From Pelomonas margarita (GTDB lineage Bacteria; Pseudomonadota; Gammaproteobacteria; Burkholderiales; Burkholderiaceae_C), in the NCBI RefSeq assembly GCF_043555875.1, contig NZ_JBIGHW010000010.1, positions 1-64,000 on the forward strand: 64,000 nt of DNA, given 5' to 3'. A program made the position numbers and the translations under genes. Positions 7,488 to 16,782 of this stretch are shown here, piece by piece. How positions within the stretch are numbered: the stretch's first letter is position 1; every line of letters begins with the position of its first letter. The notes beneath the pieces were generated by a model. The model did no database searches and had not been told where the DNA came from. It saw only the letters and a list, made by a program, of their open reading frames with translations.

Positions 7488-9607
7488 GAGCGGGTCTCTC
7501 CACGGATAGCCGGGCCATGATGCCAGCGCGTCAGCAACAGCGCATTGCTGACCACCGACACGCTGGACAGGGCCATCGCCGCGCCCGCGAACACCGGGCT
7601 CAGCAGCCCCAGCGCCGCCAGCGGGATGCCCACCACGTTGTAGGCCATGGCCCAGAACAGGTTCTGGCGGATTTTGGCCACCGTGCGGCGAGACAGCTCG
7701 ATGGCCGCCGCCACCAGGCGAGGGTCGCCGCGCATCAGCGTGATGCCGGCCGCCGCCATGGCCACCTCGGTGCCCGTGGACATGGCCAGGCCCACATCGG
7801 CCGCCGCCAGCGCGGGGGCGTCGTTCAGCCCGTCGCCCACCATGCCCACGCGGCCAGCGCCGCGCAGCTGCGCCACGACGCGGGCCTTGTCCTCGGGCAG
7901 CACTTCGGCATGCACCTCGGCGATACCCAGCCGGTGCGCCACCGCCTCGGCTGCGGCGCGATGGTCGCCGCTGATGAGCACCGTGCGCACGCCCAACGCA
8001 TGCAGCGCGGCCACGGCCTCGGCGGCCACAGGCTTGATCTCGTCGCCAAAGGCCAGCCAGCCCAGCACCCGCGGAGCCTCACCCAGCTGCGCCAGCCACG
8101 ACAGGCTGTGGCCCTGCCGGCGCTGCGCCTCGGCGGCCGCATCGTCGGGCAGCGCCACGCCCAGGCTGGCCAGCCAGGCGGTGCTGCCCAACGCCAGCAG
8201 CTGGCCGTCCACCTCGCCACGCACACCCCGGCCCGGCACGGCCTGCAGCGCCTGCGCGGGCGGCACGCCGGGCGCGGCGTCGCACACGGCCCGGGCCAAC
8301 GGGTGCTCGCTGCCGGCCTGCAGTGCGGCGGCCAGCGCCAGCGGTGCGCTGTGCGCCACCAGGCGCGGCCGCCCCTCGGTCAGCGTGCCGGTCTTGTCGA
8401 AGGCAATGACATCCAGCCCGCGCGCCAGCTCCAGCGCCTGCGCGTCCTTGATGAGGATGCCATGCCGCGCCGCCGCGCCCATGCCAGCCATCAGTGCCGC
8501 CGGCGTGGCCAGGCCCAGCGCGCAGGGGCAGGCGATCACCAGCACCGCCACCGCATGCAGCAGTGCCTGCGCCCAGTCGCCGCGCGCGAAGCCCCAGCCC
8601 AGCAGCGTCAGCAGCGCCAGGCCCACCACCACGGGCACGAACACGGCCGACACGCGGTCCACCAGTTGCTGGATGGGCGGCTTGGCGCCCTGCGCGTCTT
8701 CCACGAAGCGGGCGATGCGCGCCAGCCGTGACTCCGCGCCCAGCGCCGTGCAGCGCACCGTCAGCAGGCCCTCGCCGTTGACTGCGCCGCCGGTCACCGC
8801 ATCACCCTCGGCCTTGGCCACGGGCAGGCTCTCGCCGGTGATGAGTGCCTCGTCCACGGCGCTGTGGCCCTGAGTGACGACGCCGTCCACCGGCAACCGC
8901 TCGCCGGGCCGCACGCGCACCAGGTCGCCCACGCGCAGCGCGGCGATGGGCAGCTCCTGCTCCGCGCCCTCGCGCAGCACGCGCGCCGTCTCGGGCTGCA
9001 GCCGGGCCAGCGCACGGATGGCCTCGCCGGTGCCGCGCTTGGCGCGGGCCTCCAGCCACTTACCCACCAGCACCAGCGTGATGACGACGGCGGCGGACTC
9101 GAAGTACAGCGCATGCTCCTGCCCGCGCCACAGCTCGAACAGCGACAGCCCGAAGGCCGCGCTGGTGCCCAGCGCCACCAACAGGTCCATGTTGCCGCTG
9201 CCGTCGCGCAGCGCCCGCCAGCCGGCGGCGTAGAAGCGCGCCCCCAGCACGAACTGCACCGGCGCGGCCAGGGCCAGCTGCCACCACCCCGGCAGCATGG
9301 CATCGTGGCCCAGCAGCATGGGCGCCACCAGCGGCAGACTGAGCAGCACGCCGATCAGCACAGGCCAGCCAGTCTGCCCCCAAGGCGTGCGCAGCGGGCC
9401 GTCCAGCGCTGCGGGGTAGCCGGCCTTGGCCAGCGCGGCCAGCAGCGGCTCCGCACGGGCGTCGTCCTGCAGCGACACGCGGGCCGTCTCGGCCGCCAGA
9501 TTGACTTCCGCGCCAAGCACGCCTGGTTGCCGCTTCAAGGTCTTCTCGACCCGGCCCACGCAACTGGCACAGCTCATGCCGGAGATCTTCAGCTTCAGCG
9601 TTCTCAT
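7484..9607 (-). CDS. copA: Copper-exporting P1B-type ATPase
   Basis: This 707-residue pump moves Cu(I) out of the cytoplasm using ATP. It has one N-terminal heavy-metal domain with C13 and C16 (MSCASC), then eight predicted membrane helices. The CPC metal site is at 360-362, the actuator TGES at 258-261, and the phosphorylated aspartate is D404 in DKTGT. GSEHPLA and GDGLNDAPALA boxes complete the ATP-binding domain. The CPC site and single HMA domain fit Cu(I)/Ag(I) specificity. It is divergent from the CopZ-like gene at 9667, and I saw no clear CueR site in the 59-base gap. Confidence 0.96.
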   Translation of the reverse strand: MRTLKLKISGMSCASCVGRVEKTLKRQPGVLGAEVNLAAETARVSLQDDARAEPLLAALAKAGYPAALDGPLRTPWGQTGWPVLIGVLLSLPLVAPMLLGHDAMLPGWWQLALAAPVQFVLGARFYAAGWRALRDGSGNMDLLVALGTSAAFGLSLFELWRGQEHALYFESAAVVITLVLVGKWLEARAKRGTGEAIRALARLQPETARVLREGAEQELPIAALRVGDLVRVRPGERLPVDGVVTQGHSAVDEALITGESLPVAKAEGDAVTGGAVNGEGLLTVRCTALGAESRLARIARFVEDAQGAKPPIQQLVDRVSAVFVPVVVGLALLTLLGWGFARGDWAQALLHAVAVLVIACPCALGLATPAALMAGMGAAARHGILIKDAQALELARGLDVIAFDKTGTLTEGRPRLVAHSAPLALAAALQAGSEHPLARAVCDAAPGVPPAQALQAVPGRGVRGEVDGQLLALGSTAWLASLGVALPDDAAAEAQRRQGHSLSWLAQLGEAPRVLGWLAFGDEIKPVAAEAVAALHALGVRTVLISGDHRAAAEAVAHRLGIAEVHAEVLPEDKARVVAQLRGAGRVGMVGDGLNDAPALAAADVGLAMSTGTEVAMAAAGITLMRGDPRLVAAAIELSRRTVAKIRQNLFWAMAYNVVGIPLAALGLLSPVFAGAAMALSSVSVVSNALLLTRWHHGPAIRGETRS

Positions 9608-9666
9608 GCACCAAGTATGAAGACTACGATGAAGGCCCGTCTTGATCTGTGCCAGGAGCCCTCGCG

Positions 9667-9870
9667 ATGCACCGCTTCACCCTGCCCGACATGAGCTGCG
9701 GCCACTGCGTGGCGGCCATCACCGAGGCGCTGCAGGCGCTGGACGCCCAGGCCCGCATCGCCATCGACCGCGACGCACGCACGGCCGAGGTGGACAGCGC
9801 CCTGCCCCGCGAGACGCTGGTCGCCGCACTCGCCGAGGCTGGCTATCCACCCGCAGCCCTGCCCGACTGA
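9667..9870 (+). CDS. copZ: CopZ-like copper chaperone (heavy-metal-associated domain)
   Basis: The 67-residue protein is a single HMA domain with the metal site MSCGHC (C11, C14) and the usual beta-alpha-beta-beta-alpha-beta pattern ending in LAEAGYPP. It would bind Cu(I) and hand it to the adjacent, divergent CopA. The ATG at 9667 was preferred over the GTG at 9649 because AGGAG lies at the right distance upstream and the HMA fold starts directly after it. A strong terminator follows. Confidence 0.9.
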   Translation: MHRFTLPDMSCGHCVAAITEALQALDAQARIAIDRDARTAEVDSALPRETLVAALAEAGYPPAALPD

Positions 9871-9879
9871 CGCGGCCAC

Positions 9880-9916
9880 ATGAAAAGAGGCGGGCCCACG
9901 GCCCGCCTCTTTTCAT
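9880..9916. terminator. Bidirectional rho-independent terminator
   Basis: A perfect 17-base inverted repeat (9880-9896 and 9900-9916) with a 3-base loop. A/T runs flank a GC core, so it has a U tract in both directions. It sits between the convergent copZ-like gene and the molybdenum hydroxylase operon, and would end both transcripts. Confidence 0.9.
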
Positions 9917-9926
9917 AGATGCACGA

Positions 9927-12149
9927 TCACGCGAAGCGGAACGGCAGTTCCCGCTGACGCTGGCCGGTCAGCCGGGCCACGGCGTTGGCGAGCGCCGGAG
10001 CCAGCGGCGGCAGGCCCGGCTCGCCCATGCCCTTGGGCGGATCCTGGCTGGGCACGATGCTGACGGTCATCACGGCCGGCGCGTCGGTGATGCGCGGCAT
10101 GGCCATGTCGTAGAAGTTGCCCTGCTCCACGACACCGTCCTTGAAGGTCACGCGGTGCGTCGGCATCGTCGTACCCAGCGCCATGATGGCCGCGCCCTGC
10201 ACCTGGGCCTCCACCGCCTTGGGGTTTACGCAGAGGTTGCAGTGCACGCCGGCATGCACTTCGTGCAGCACCGGCTGGCGATCCTTGCCCTTGCCCTTCA
10301 GGCTGGCGACGACGACGTAGGCGACGACGGATTCGAAGCTCTCGTGCACCGCCACGCCCCAGGCCTGGCCGGGCTTGAGCTTGCGCTTGCCGTAGCCGCT
10401 CTTGTCCACCGCCGCCTGCAGCGCAAGGCGGTGGCGCTCGGCCTTGGCGTTGCCGGCCATCAGCTGGAGGCGGTAGGCCACGGGGTCCTGCCTGGTGGTG
10501 AACGCAATCTCGTCGAGCAGCGTCTCCATCACATAGGCGGTGTGCGTGGCGCCCACCGAGCGCCACCACAGCACGGGCACGTTGACGTCCGGGTGGTGCA
10601 CACTCAGGTGCATCGGGATGTCGTAGGGATCTCGCATGCCCTCGGTAGTCGTGCCATCCACGCCCTTCTGGTAGCCGAAGCCCTCCAGCGGCGAGCCCTT
10701 CAGGATGCTCTGACTGACGATGCGGTGCTGCCAGCCGGCGATCTTGCCCTGGGCGTCGAAGCCGATCTCGGCGCGGTGCACGGTCATGGGCCGGTAGTAG
10801 CCGGCCTTGACGTCGTCCTCGCGACTCCAGATCACCTTGACCGGCATGGCCTTGCCAGCCTGCTGCAGGGCCACGGCGACGGCGGCAGCCTCGCGCGGCC
10901 ATTCGCTGGCCGGCGTGGCCCGGCGGCCGAAGCCGCCGCCGGCCATCTGCACATGGATCTGCACCTGCTCCGGCTTCAGGCCCACCGCCTTGGCCAGGGC
11001 CATCGCATCCAGGCCCGGCATTTGCGCCGCGTAGTAGACGTCGCAGCGATCGGCCTTCAGGTCCACCGTGCAGGCCAGCGGCTCCATCTGCACGTGGTTC
11101 AGGTAGGGGAAGACGAAGTCGGCCGTGATCTTCTTCGGCGCCTTGGCCCATCCGCTGACGTCGGCCTGGAACTCAGGCTTGGGCGCGGGCGTGCCGGCAG
11201 TTCTGGCCAGCGCTAGGTACTGCTTGGTCAGCGCGGCGGTGTCGGGCTTGCCGACGCCGGCGAGGTCCCAGTCCACCTTCAGCGCGTCACGGCCCTTCTT
11301 GGCGGCCCAGTAGCCGCTGGCGACGACGGCCACGCCCTGGCCGCCACGGTCCAGCGGCACCGCCAGCACGGCCTTCACGCCCTTGACCTTGAGCGCCTCG
11401 GTGGCATCAAGCTTGGCGACCTTGCCGTTGAACACCGGCGGGCGCTGGATGACGGCCACCGCCATACCGGGCAGCTGCACGTCCATGCCGTAGGCCTGGG
11501 CGCCGCTGCTCTTGGCTTGACTGACCACCAACCCCGTAGGCTGGCCGATGCGCTTGAAGGACTTGGGGTCCTTCAGCGTGACGGCCTCCGGCACGGGCAG
11601 CTTCATCGCGGCCTCGAACAGCTCACCATAACCGGCCGACTGGCCGGCACCGCTGACGACGCCGTTGACTGCCGTCAGCGACGCAGCCGGCACACCCCAG
11701 CGCTGCGCCGCCGCAGCCACCAGCATGGCCTTGGTGCGGGCGCCCAGCTCGCGGTACTGCCCGTAGCTGTTCTTGATGGAGTTGGAGCCGCCGGTCAGGT
11801 GCATGCCGAACAGCGGGTCCACGTAGGCGCCGCGCTGGTCACCGAAGCCGGTGCGCACCTTGCTCCAGTCGGCCTCCAGCTCCTCGGCACAGATCATGGC
11901 CAGGCCGGTCTCGATGCCCTGACCCATGTCCATGCGGTTGCACAGGATGGTGGTGGTGCCGTCCGGCGCGATGCTGACGAAGGCCAGCGGCTGCTCGGTG
12001 GGCTTGCTGCCGGGCTTGGCGGCGGCCTGGGCGGACGCGGCGCCGGGCAGCAGCGCCAGGCCGACGGCGCCGCCGACAGTGGTGGCCACAAAGGCGCGGC
12101 GGGACAGGCCGCCGGTCACGATCTCGTCGATGCGACGGGGGTTCAGCAT
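9927..12149 (-). CDS. Xanthine-dehydrogenase-family molybdopterin-binding subunit (IorB-like)
   Basis: The 740-residue large subunit resembles isoquinoline 1-oxidoreductase beta subunit and membrane-linked aldehyde dehydrogenases. It starts with a twin-arginine signal (SRRAFV, R17/R18) followed by a hydrophobic stretch and an Ala-rich cleavage region, so it should be exported folded. Molybdopterin-contact features include MDMGQGIETG, GGGFGRR and VGATHTAYVMETLLDE. The ATG at 12149 is preceded by GAGGAG; an upstream frame start at 12197 would overlap the small subunit. No FAD subunit, cytochrome or MocA/XdhC-type maturation gene is adjacent, so the electron acceptor is unseen. The substrate is probably an aldehyde or N-heterocycle. 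Confidence 0.92.
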   Translation of the reverse strand: MLNPRRIDEIVTGGLSRRAFVATTVGGAVGLALLPGAASAQAAAKPGSKPTEQPLAFVSIAPDGTTTILCNRMDMGQGIETGLAMICAEELEADWSKVRTGFGDQRGAYVDPLFGMHLTGGSNSIKNSYGQYRELGARTKAMLVAAAAQRWGVPAASLTAVNGVVSGAGQSAGYGELFEAAMKLPVPEAVTLKDPKSFKRIGQPTGLVVSQAKSSGAQAYGMDVQLPGMAVAVIQRPPVFNGKVAKLDATEALKVKGVKAVLAVPLDRGGQGVAVVASGYWAAKKGRDALKVDWDLAGVGKPDTAALTKQYLALARTAGTPAPKPEFQADVSGWAKAPKKITADFVFPYLNHVQMEPLACTVDLKADRCDVYYAAQMPGLDAMALAKAVGLKPEQVQIHVQMAGGGFGRRATPASEWPREAAAVAVALQQAGKAMPVKVIWSREDDVKAGYYRPMTVHRAEIGFDAQGKIAGWQHRIVSQSILKGSPLEGFGYQKGVDGTTTEGMRDPYDIPMHLSVHHPDVNVPVLWWRSVGATHTAYVMETLLDEIAFTTRQDPVAYRLQLMAGNAKAERHRLALQAAVDKSGYGKRKLKPGQAWGVAVHESFESVVAYVVVASLKGKGKDRQPVLHEVHAGVHCNLCVNPKAVEAQVQGAAIMALGTTMPTHRVTFKDGVVEQGNFYDMAMPRITDAPAVMTVSIVPSQDPPKGMGEPGLPPLAPALANAVARLTGQRQRELPFRFA

Positions 12150-12159
12150 GCCGTTCTCC

Positions 12160-12615
12160 TCAAGCCAGGGCCGCGGCGGCGGCGTGGATGGCCGCACGGA
12201 TGCGGGGATAGGTGCCGCAGCGGCAGATGTTGCCGGCCATGGCCTCGTCGATCTGCGCGTCGGTGGGCTTCTTGTTGCCCTTGAGCAAGGCCGTGGCGCT
12301 CATCACCTGGCCGCTCTGACAGTAGCCGCACTGGGCCACGTCGTGCGCCACCCAGGCCGCCTGCACGGCCTGGCCGACCTTGTCGTTCGCCAGGCCCTCG
12401 ATGGTGGTCACCGGGCCCTGCACGGCGGACACCGGCATCAGGCAGGAGCGCACCGGGGCGCCGGCCACGTGCATGGTGCAGGCGCCGCACTGCGCGGCGC
12501 CACAGCCGAACTTGGTGCCGGTGAGCCGCAGCTCCTCGCGCACGGCCCACAGCAATGGCATGTCGGGCTCGGCGTCCAGTGCAACGGCGCGGCCGTTCAC
12601 GGTCAGGTTGATCAT
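12160..12615 (-). CDS. (2Fe-2S)-binding small subunit of molybdenum hydroxylase (IorA-like)
   Basis: The 151-residue protein has a plant-type [2Fe-2S] ferredoxin domain (cysteines in KFGCGAAQCGAC and a downstream C) and a second helical [2Fe-2S] domain (QCGYCQSGQ ... CRCGTY). It relays electrons from the molybdenum centre of the subunit encoded 10 bases downstream. The ATG at 12615 is preceded by GGAGG; longer frames extend into the neighbouring gene. There is no signal peptide, so it would travel with the Tat-exported partner, as for related enzymes. Confidence 0.94.
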   Translation of the reverse strand: MINLTVNGRAVALDAEPDMPLLWAVREELRLTGTKFGCGAAQCGACTMHVAGAPVRSCLMPVSAVQGPVTTIEGLANDKVGQAVQAAWVAHDVAQCGYCQSGQVMSATALLKGNKKPTDAQIDEAMAGNICRCGTYPRIRAAIHAAAAALA

Positions 12616-12692
12616 CGGGGGGCCTCCGGGTGTGGGAAGCGGGCACTCTAGCCAGAACGCCCGACCCCGTCTGCCAGTCAGGCATTGCCCAC

Positions 12693-15107
12693 TCAGCGTG
12701 CGTACCGCGCCAGCGCCTGCAGCAGCGCCGCCAGGCTCAGCGGCTTGGTGAGGTGGGCATCGCAGCCCGCCGCCAATGACTGCTGGGCGTCGGTATCCGC
12801 AGCGCTGGCCGTCAGCGCGACGATGGGTGTGCGCGCACGGCCCTCGGCGGCCTCCACGGCGCGCCACTGGCGCGTGGCCGACAGGCCGTCCAGCACCGGC
12901 ATCAGCATGTCCATCAACACTAGGTCAAACTGCCCGGACTGCAGCGCCCGCAAGGCCTGCGCGCCGTCGCTGACGCGCGTGACGCGGTGGCCCAGCGGCA
13001 CCAGCATGCCCTCGATGACGAGCACGTTGACCTCGTTGTCCTCGGCCAGCAGCAGCGACAGCGCGCGCGTGGGCGCCACGCCCTCAGCGCGCGGCGCCAC
13101 ACCATCGTCGTGCGGCGGCCGGCCGGGCGGCAGGTCCAGCCGCGCCTCGAAGCGGCTGCCCTCGCCGGGCGTGCTGCGCACGCTGACGTCGCCACCCATC
13201 AGCCGCGCGAGGCTGCGCGTGATGGGCAGGCCCAGGCCCGTGCCTCCGAAGCGCTGCGCGATGCTGGCATCGGCCTGCTCGAAGGGCTCGAAGATGCGCG
13301 CCAGCTGCGCCGCAGCGATGCCGACGCCGGTGTCCTGCACGGCGATGACGATGCGCCCCTCGTGCACGCCGTCGCCGGGCTCCCGCGACAGCTCCACCAC
13401 CACGCCGCCCTGCGGCGTGAACTTGATCGCATTGCCCACCAGGTTGGTGACGATCTGCGCGACGCGCTGCTCGTCGCCCAGTACCCAGCCCGTCGCGTCG
13501 GTGCGCGCAAACACGCGCAGCCACAGGCCCTGCGCCTGGGCGCGCTCGCGCAGCAGCTCCAGCTGCAGCTCCACCAGGTCCACGAGGTTGAACGGGTGCG
13601 AGGCCAGCGTCAGCCTGCCACTCTCGATACGGGCGTTGTCCAGCAGGTCGTTGATGAGGGCGAAGGCCTGACGGCCGGCGTGGCGCAGCACCTCGACGTG
13701 ATGCGCCTGCTCGGGCCGCAGCGGCGAACGCGCCAGGATGTCGGACAGCCCCAGCACCGCGTTCATCGGCGTGCGCATCTCGTGGCTGACCTGGGCCAGC
13801 AGCTCGGTCTTGGCGCGGCTGCGCGCATCGGCCAGTTCGCGCTCACGCAGCAGCTCGCGCTCGCGCGCACGAGCCTGGCGGGCGCGCAGCAGCGCATTGA
13901 GCGCGAGCGCCGCGGCCAGCACGTACAGCGCCGGCACCGGCGCCGGCAACAGACCGGCCGCTACGGCACCCCAGGCCGCCGCCGCCAGCCCAGCCAGTGC
14001 CAGGCTGGCCGCTAGCAGCTGGCGGCGCAGCAGCAGCGGCAGGGCGCCCAGCGCGAGCAACAGGCCGTTCAGCGCCCACACCGCCGCGCCGCGCTCGCGC
14101 AGCAGGGGCAGCGGGTCGGCACCCAGAGCCTCGAACACCGCCGCGTTCAGCACCGCGCCACTGACGCGCCCCTCGGGCAGCATGACCTCGTCCGCAAAAA
14201 ACGCGCTGCTGCCCACGAACACGCTGCGTCCCGCCAGCAAGCGTGCCAGCTCCGCATCGTCGGCCTCACCCAGCGCGGCACGCATCAGGCGCTGCCAGCT
14301 CACGCGCGGCAGCTCGCCCCCATGCGGCGGCAGGCGCAACCGCAGCAGCGCCTGCGCGTCCACCGGCCAACGCCGCGCGCCGGCCGCCAGCTCGCCGCCG
14401 TCCAGCCGCCAGCCCGTCGCGCCGTCGGCCCGCAGCCGCGCTGCCAGCGCCAGGCTGGGCAGCGAGCGGCCCTGCACCTGGTGCAGCAAAGGCAGGTGGC
14501 GCAGCCGGCCGTCGTCGTCCAGCGCGGCGGAGATGACCCCCAGGCTGCCGGGCACGGCCAGTGCGTCCAGCAGCGCGTCAGCCGGCGGCGTCAGCCCGGC
14601 CCATGCGATGCCAGCCGGTGCCCCGCCCAGGCGCTGCAGAGCCGCCCGCTCGACCGGCGTGGCCGGCGCCAGCTCCACGGCGGCGCGCTGCCCGGGCGCC
14701 AGCCCCGCTGCGGCCAGCACCACAGGCGGCGCCTGTGCAAGCGCCTGCGCCAGCCGTGCATCGCCCTCGCGCGGGCCGGCGAACACGATGTCCAGCACCA
14801 CCAGCTTCGCGCCGGCCTGGCGCAGGTAGTCCAGCATCAGCGCATACACCTCGCGAGAGTACGGCCACTCGCCCAGCGGCTCGCGCAGCGCGCGCAGCGA
14901 GGCGTCGTCGATGTCCACGACGACGCTACCCGACGCGCGCGGCGCGGGCGGCGCCGTGGCCTGCAGTAGCAAGTCGGCCAGCGCACGGTCCAGCCGCGAC
15001 TGCACACCCGCCAGGCCCAGCAGCGCCCACAGCAGCAGCGCCGCGGGCAGGGCCAGCCAGCGCAGGTGCTTCAAAGCACTGGCACGAGCAGCAGAGGCAG
15101 CAGCCAC
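12693..15107 (-). CDS. CHASE2-domain hybrid sensor histidine kinase
   Basis: The protein is up to 804 residues. One membrane helix precedes a periplasmic CHASE2 sensor (about 45-330, containing VVVDIDDASL and VLDIVF). Three clustered helices follow, then a HisKA domain with H442 (SHEMRTP), an HATPase domain (DTGVGI, GTGLGLPI) and a receiver with D733 and conserved lysine (LTKPL). The GTG at 15107 overlaps the FecR-like gene by 37 bases. A TTG overlapping that gene's stop, giving MKHLRW at the first helix, is an equally plausible start. The tight overlap suggests that the CHASE2 kinase and the FecR/LysM protein form one sensing unit. Confidence 0.92.
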   Translation of the reverse strand: MAAASAARASALKHLRWLALPAALLLWALLGLAGVQSRLDRALADLLLQATAPPAPRASGSVVVDIDDASLRALREPLGEWPYSREVYALMLDYLRQAGAKLVVLDIVFAGPREGDARLAQALAQAPPVVLAAAGLAPGQRAAVELAPATPVERAALQRLGGAPAGIAWAGLTPPADALLDALAVPGSLGVISAALDDDGRLRHLPLLHQVQGRSLPSLALAARLRADGATGWRLDGGELAAGARRWPVDAQALLRLRLPPHGGELPRVSWQRLMRAALGEADDAELARLLAGRSVFVGSSAFFADEVMLPEGRVSGAVLNAAVFEALGADPLPLLRERGAAVWALNGLLLALGALPLLLRRQLLAASLALAGLAAAAWGAVAAGLLPAPVPALYVLAAALALNALLRARQARARERELLRERELADARSRAKTELLAQVSHEMRTPMNAVLGLSDILARSPLRPEQAHHVEVLRHAGRQAFALINDLLDNARIESGRLTLASHPFNLVDLVELQLELLRERAQAQGLWLRVFARTDATGWVLGDEQRVAQIVTNLVGNAIKFTPQGGVVVELSREPGDGVHEGRIVIAVQDTGVGIAAAQLARIFEPFEQADASIAQRFGGTGLGLPITRSLARLMGGDVSVRSTPGEGSRFEARLDLPPGRPPHDDGVAPRAEGVAPTRALSLLLAEDNEVNVLVIEGMLVPLGHRVTRVSDGAQALRALQSGQFDLVLMDMLMPVLDGLSATRQWRAVEAAEGRARTPIVALTASAADTDAQQSLAAGCDAHLTKPLSLAALLQALARYAR

Positions 15108-16708
15108 AACCAGCGTGGGTAAGGCACCTCGATCCGCTGTGTCTGGCCCCAGGGGCCGGCCACGCCGGCTGCGTTCACGCCGCGTGCACGCAGGAAGTAG
15201 TGGCCCCAGGACGGCTTGGGCATGGCCAGCTCGGGCTTGTCGGTCGTGAAATTCTGGACGTCGGCGCCGTCGAAGGCGTCCGTCCTACTCCACGTCAGCT
15301 CGTAACGAACGACGCCCTTGTCGGCGCGCCAGCGCAGCTGCAGCTGGTCACCGCTGAGGTCGGGCTCGGCCGGTGGCGGCGCGGGCGGCGGCGGCTGGAG
15401 CTCGAAGCTCTGCGCATCGCTGAACGGCCCGGCGCGGCCGCCGGCCTCCACGGACGCGACCCGCCAGTGATAGACGCCGTGGCCGCTCAGGTCGGCCAGG
15501 CGCGCCTCGAAGCTGGCCGCGTCCAGCGGCGGCGGCTGCAGCACCAGATCCTTGAACTCGGCGTCGCGGGCGATCTGCAAGCGCACGGCAGGGGCCGCCG
15601 TGTTGCGGCTCCAAGCCAGCGCCATGCCACTGCTGTAGCCCACTGCGCCCGGCGCGGGCGCCTGGATGAACGGCGGCTCGGGTCGCGCCTGCAGGCGCAG
15701 CTCGGCATCGGCGGCGCGCCCTTCGTGGCCGCGGGCGTCGACGGCGCGCACGCGCAGCGTGTAGTCGCCGTCGGGCAGCTCGCGCGCCTCGGGCCAGGTG
15801 ACGGCGGGCTCGCCGACCTCGGCGTCCAGCAGCAGGCGGTCGAAGTCGCCCCGTGGGTAGAGCTGTGCGCGCCAGGTCTGGGCGCCAGCCGGGCCGCCCG
15901 TCCAGGCCAGGTGCAGCGGCAGGCGATCGGCGACGGCCGCCAGGCCGCCCAGGTCCGGCGGGGGCAGCAGCGCGCTCACCGACAGCGCCCGGCCATCGGC
16001 CAGCAGGCCCTGTCCGGCATTCACGGTGGCAGCCATGCCTTGGGCCTGCACCGCACCGGCCAGTACCTGCATGCGGCTTTGCGCCGCAGCGGCCTGCACG
16101 CGGAACTCGGTGCCGCGCACACCCAGATTGACATGCGGCGTGCGCAGCTCGTACAGCGGCACGCGCTGCGCATTGGGCGCCACGCGGCTGTCGGCACCGC
16201 CCTTGTCGAGGTTCAGCCGCACGGCCGGCAGCGCGCCGCGGCCGAGCACCAGCAGCTGCGTCAGCGTCACCTCGCTGCCGGGCGGCAGCAGCAGCCGCGA
16301 GCCGTCAGCAAAGCGCAGCGACACACTGGCTTGTGGCCCGGTGCGCAGGCGGTCGCCGCCCTGCAGCATGGCGCCGGCGGCCAGCGGCTCGCTGCTGGCG
16401 CCGCGCTGGCGCTGCACATCGCCGCGCACGAACAGCACCTCGGCCACACCGGCCTCGCGCCGCAGCCAGGCCACCGGCATGCGCAGCGTGGCGCCGGGGC
16501 GCAGGCGCAGCGGGTCGGGCACGCGGTTGAGCTTCTGCAGGTCGCGCCAGGTCTTGCCTGCGTCCAGCCAGGCATCAGTCAGCGACAGCAGCGTGTCGCC
16601 GGGCTGGATGGTGTAGCGCCAATCGGCGTCCGCCGCCTCCGGCACCGCAACAGCCCATGCGGCACTCATCCACAGCAGTCCTGCCAAGCAGACTTTGCGT
16701 CCGTTCAT
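15071..16708 (-). CDS. FecR-domain protein with LysM and fibronectin-like repeats
   Basis: The 545-residue protein starts with a signal peptide (about 1-21). A LysM module follows (YTIQPGDTLLSL to about residue 80), which normally binds peptidoglycan. Then comes a FecR-type domain (GDRLRTG, FADGSRLLLPPGSEV, VNLGVRGTEFRV) and several beta-rich repeats resembling fibronectin type III. A hydrophobic C-terminal segment (WLWLLPLLLV) may anchor it. In related genomes such proteins accompany CHASE2 kinases or cyclases. The start at 16708 is directly followed by the signal sequence. Its ligand is unknown. Confidence 0.88.
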   Translation of the reverse strand: MNGRKVCLAGLLWMSAAWAVAVPEAADADWRYTIQPGDTLLSLTDAWLDAGKTWRDLQKLNRVPDPLRLRPGATLRMPVAWLRREAGVAEVLFVRGDVQRQRGASSEPLAAGAMLQGGDRLRTGPQASVSLRFADGSRLLLPPGSEVTLTQLLVLGRGALPAVRLNLDKGGADSRVAPNAQRVPLYELRTPHVNLGVRGTEFRVQAAAAQSRMQVLAGAVQAQGMAATVNAGQGLLADGRALSVSALLPPPDLGGLAAVADRLPLHLAWTGGPAGAQTWRAQLYPRGDFDRLLLDAEVGEPAVTWPEARELPDGDYTLRVRAVDARGHEGRAADAELRLQARPEPPFIQAPAPGAVGYSSGMALAWSRNTAAPAVRLQIARDAEFKDLVLQPPPLDAASFEARLADLSGHGVYHWRVASVEAGGRAGPFSDAQSFELQPPPPAPPPAEPDLSGDQLQLRWRADKGVVRYELTWSRTDAFDGADVQNFTTDKPELAMPKPSWGHYFLRARGVNAAGVAGPWGQTQRIEVPYPRWLWLLPLLLVPVL

Positions 16709-16782
16709 CGCAGCTTCTCCCCGAGAAATCCAGCGCGAGATGGTAGCGACTGCGCTGTCAGGCCACGCCCCCTGGCGAGGGG

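Noticed and set aside
6937..7518. N-terminal extension of the pirin frame to 492 residues
   Set aside because: The extension is the FMN reductase gene read in another frame; the ATG at 6936 overlapping the reductase stop is the better start.
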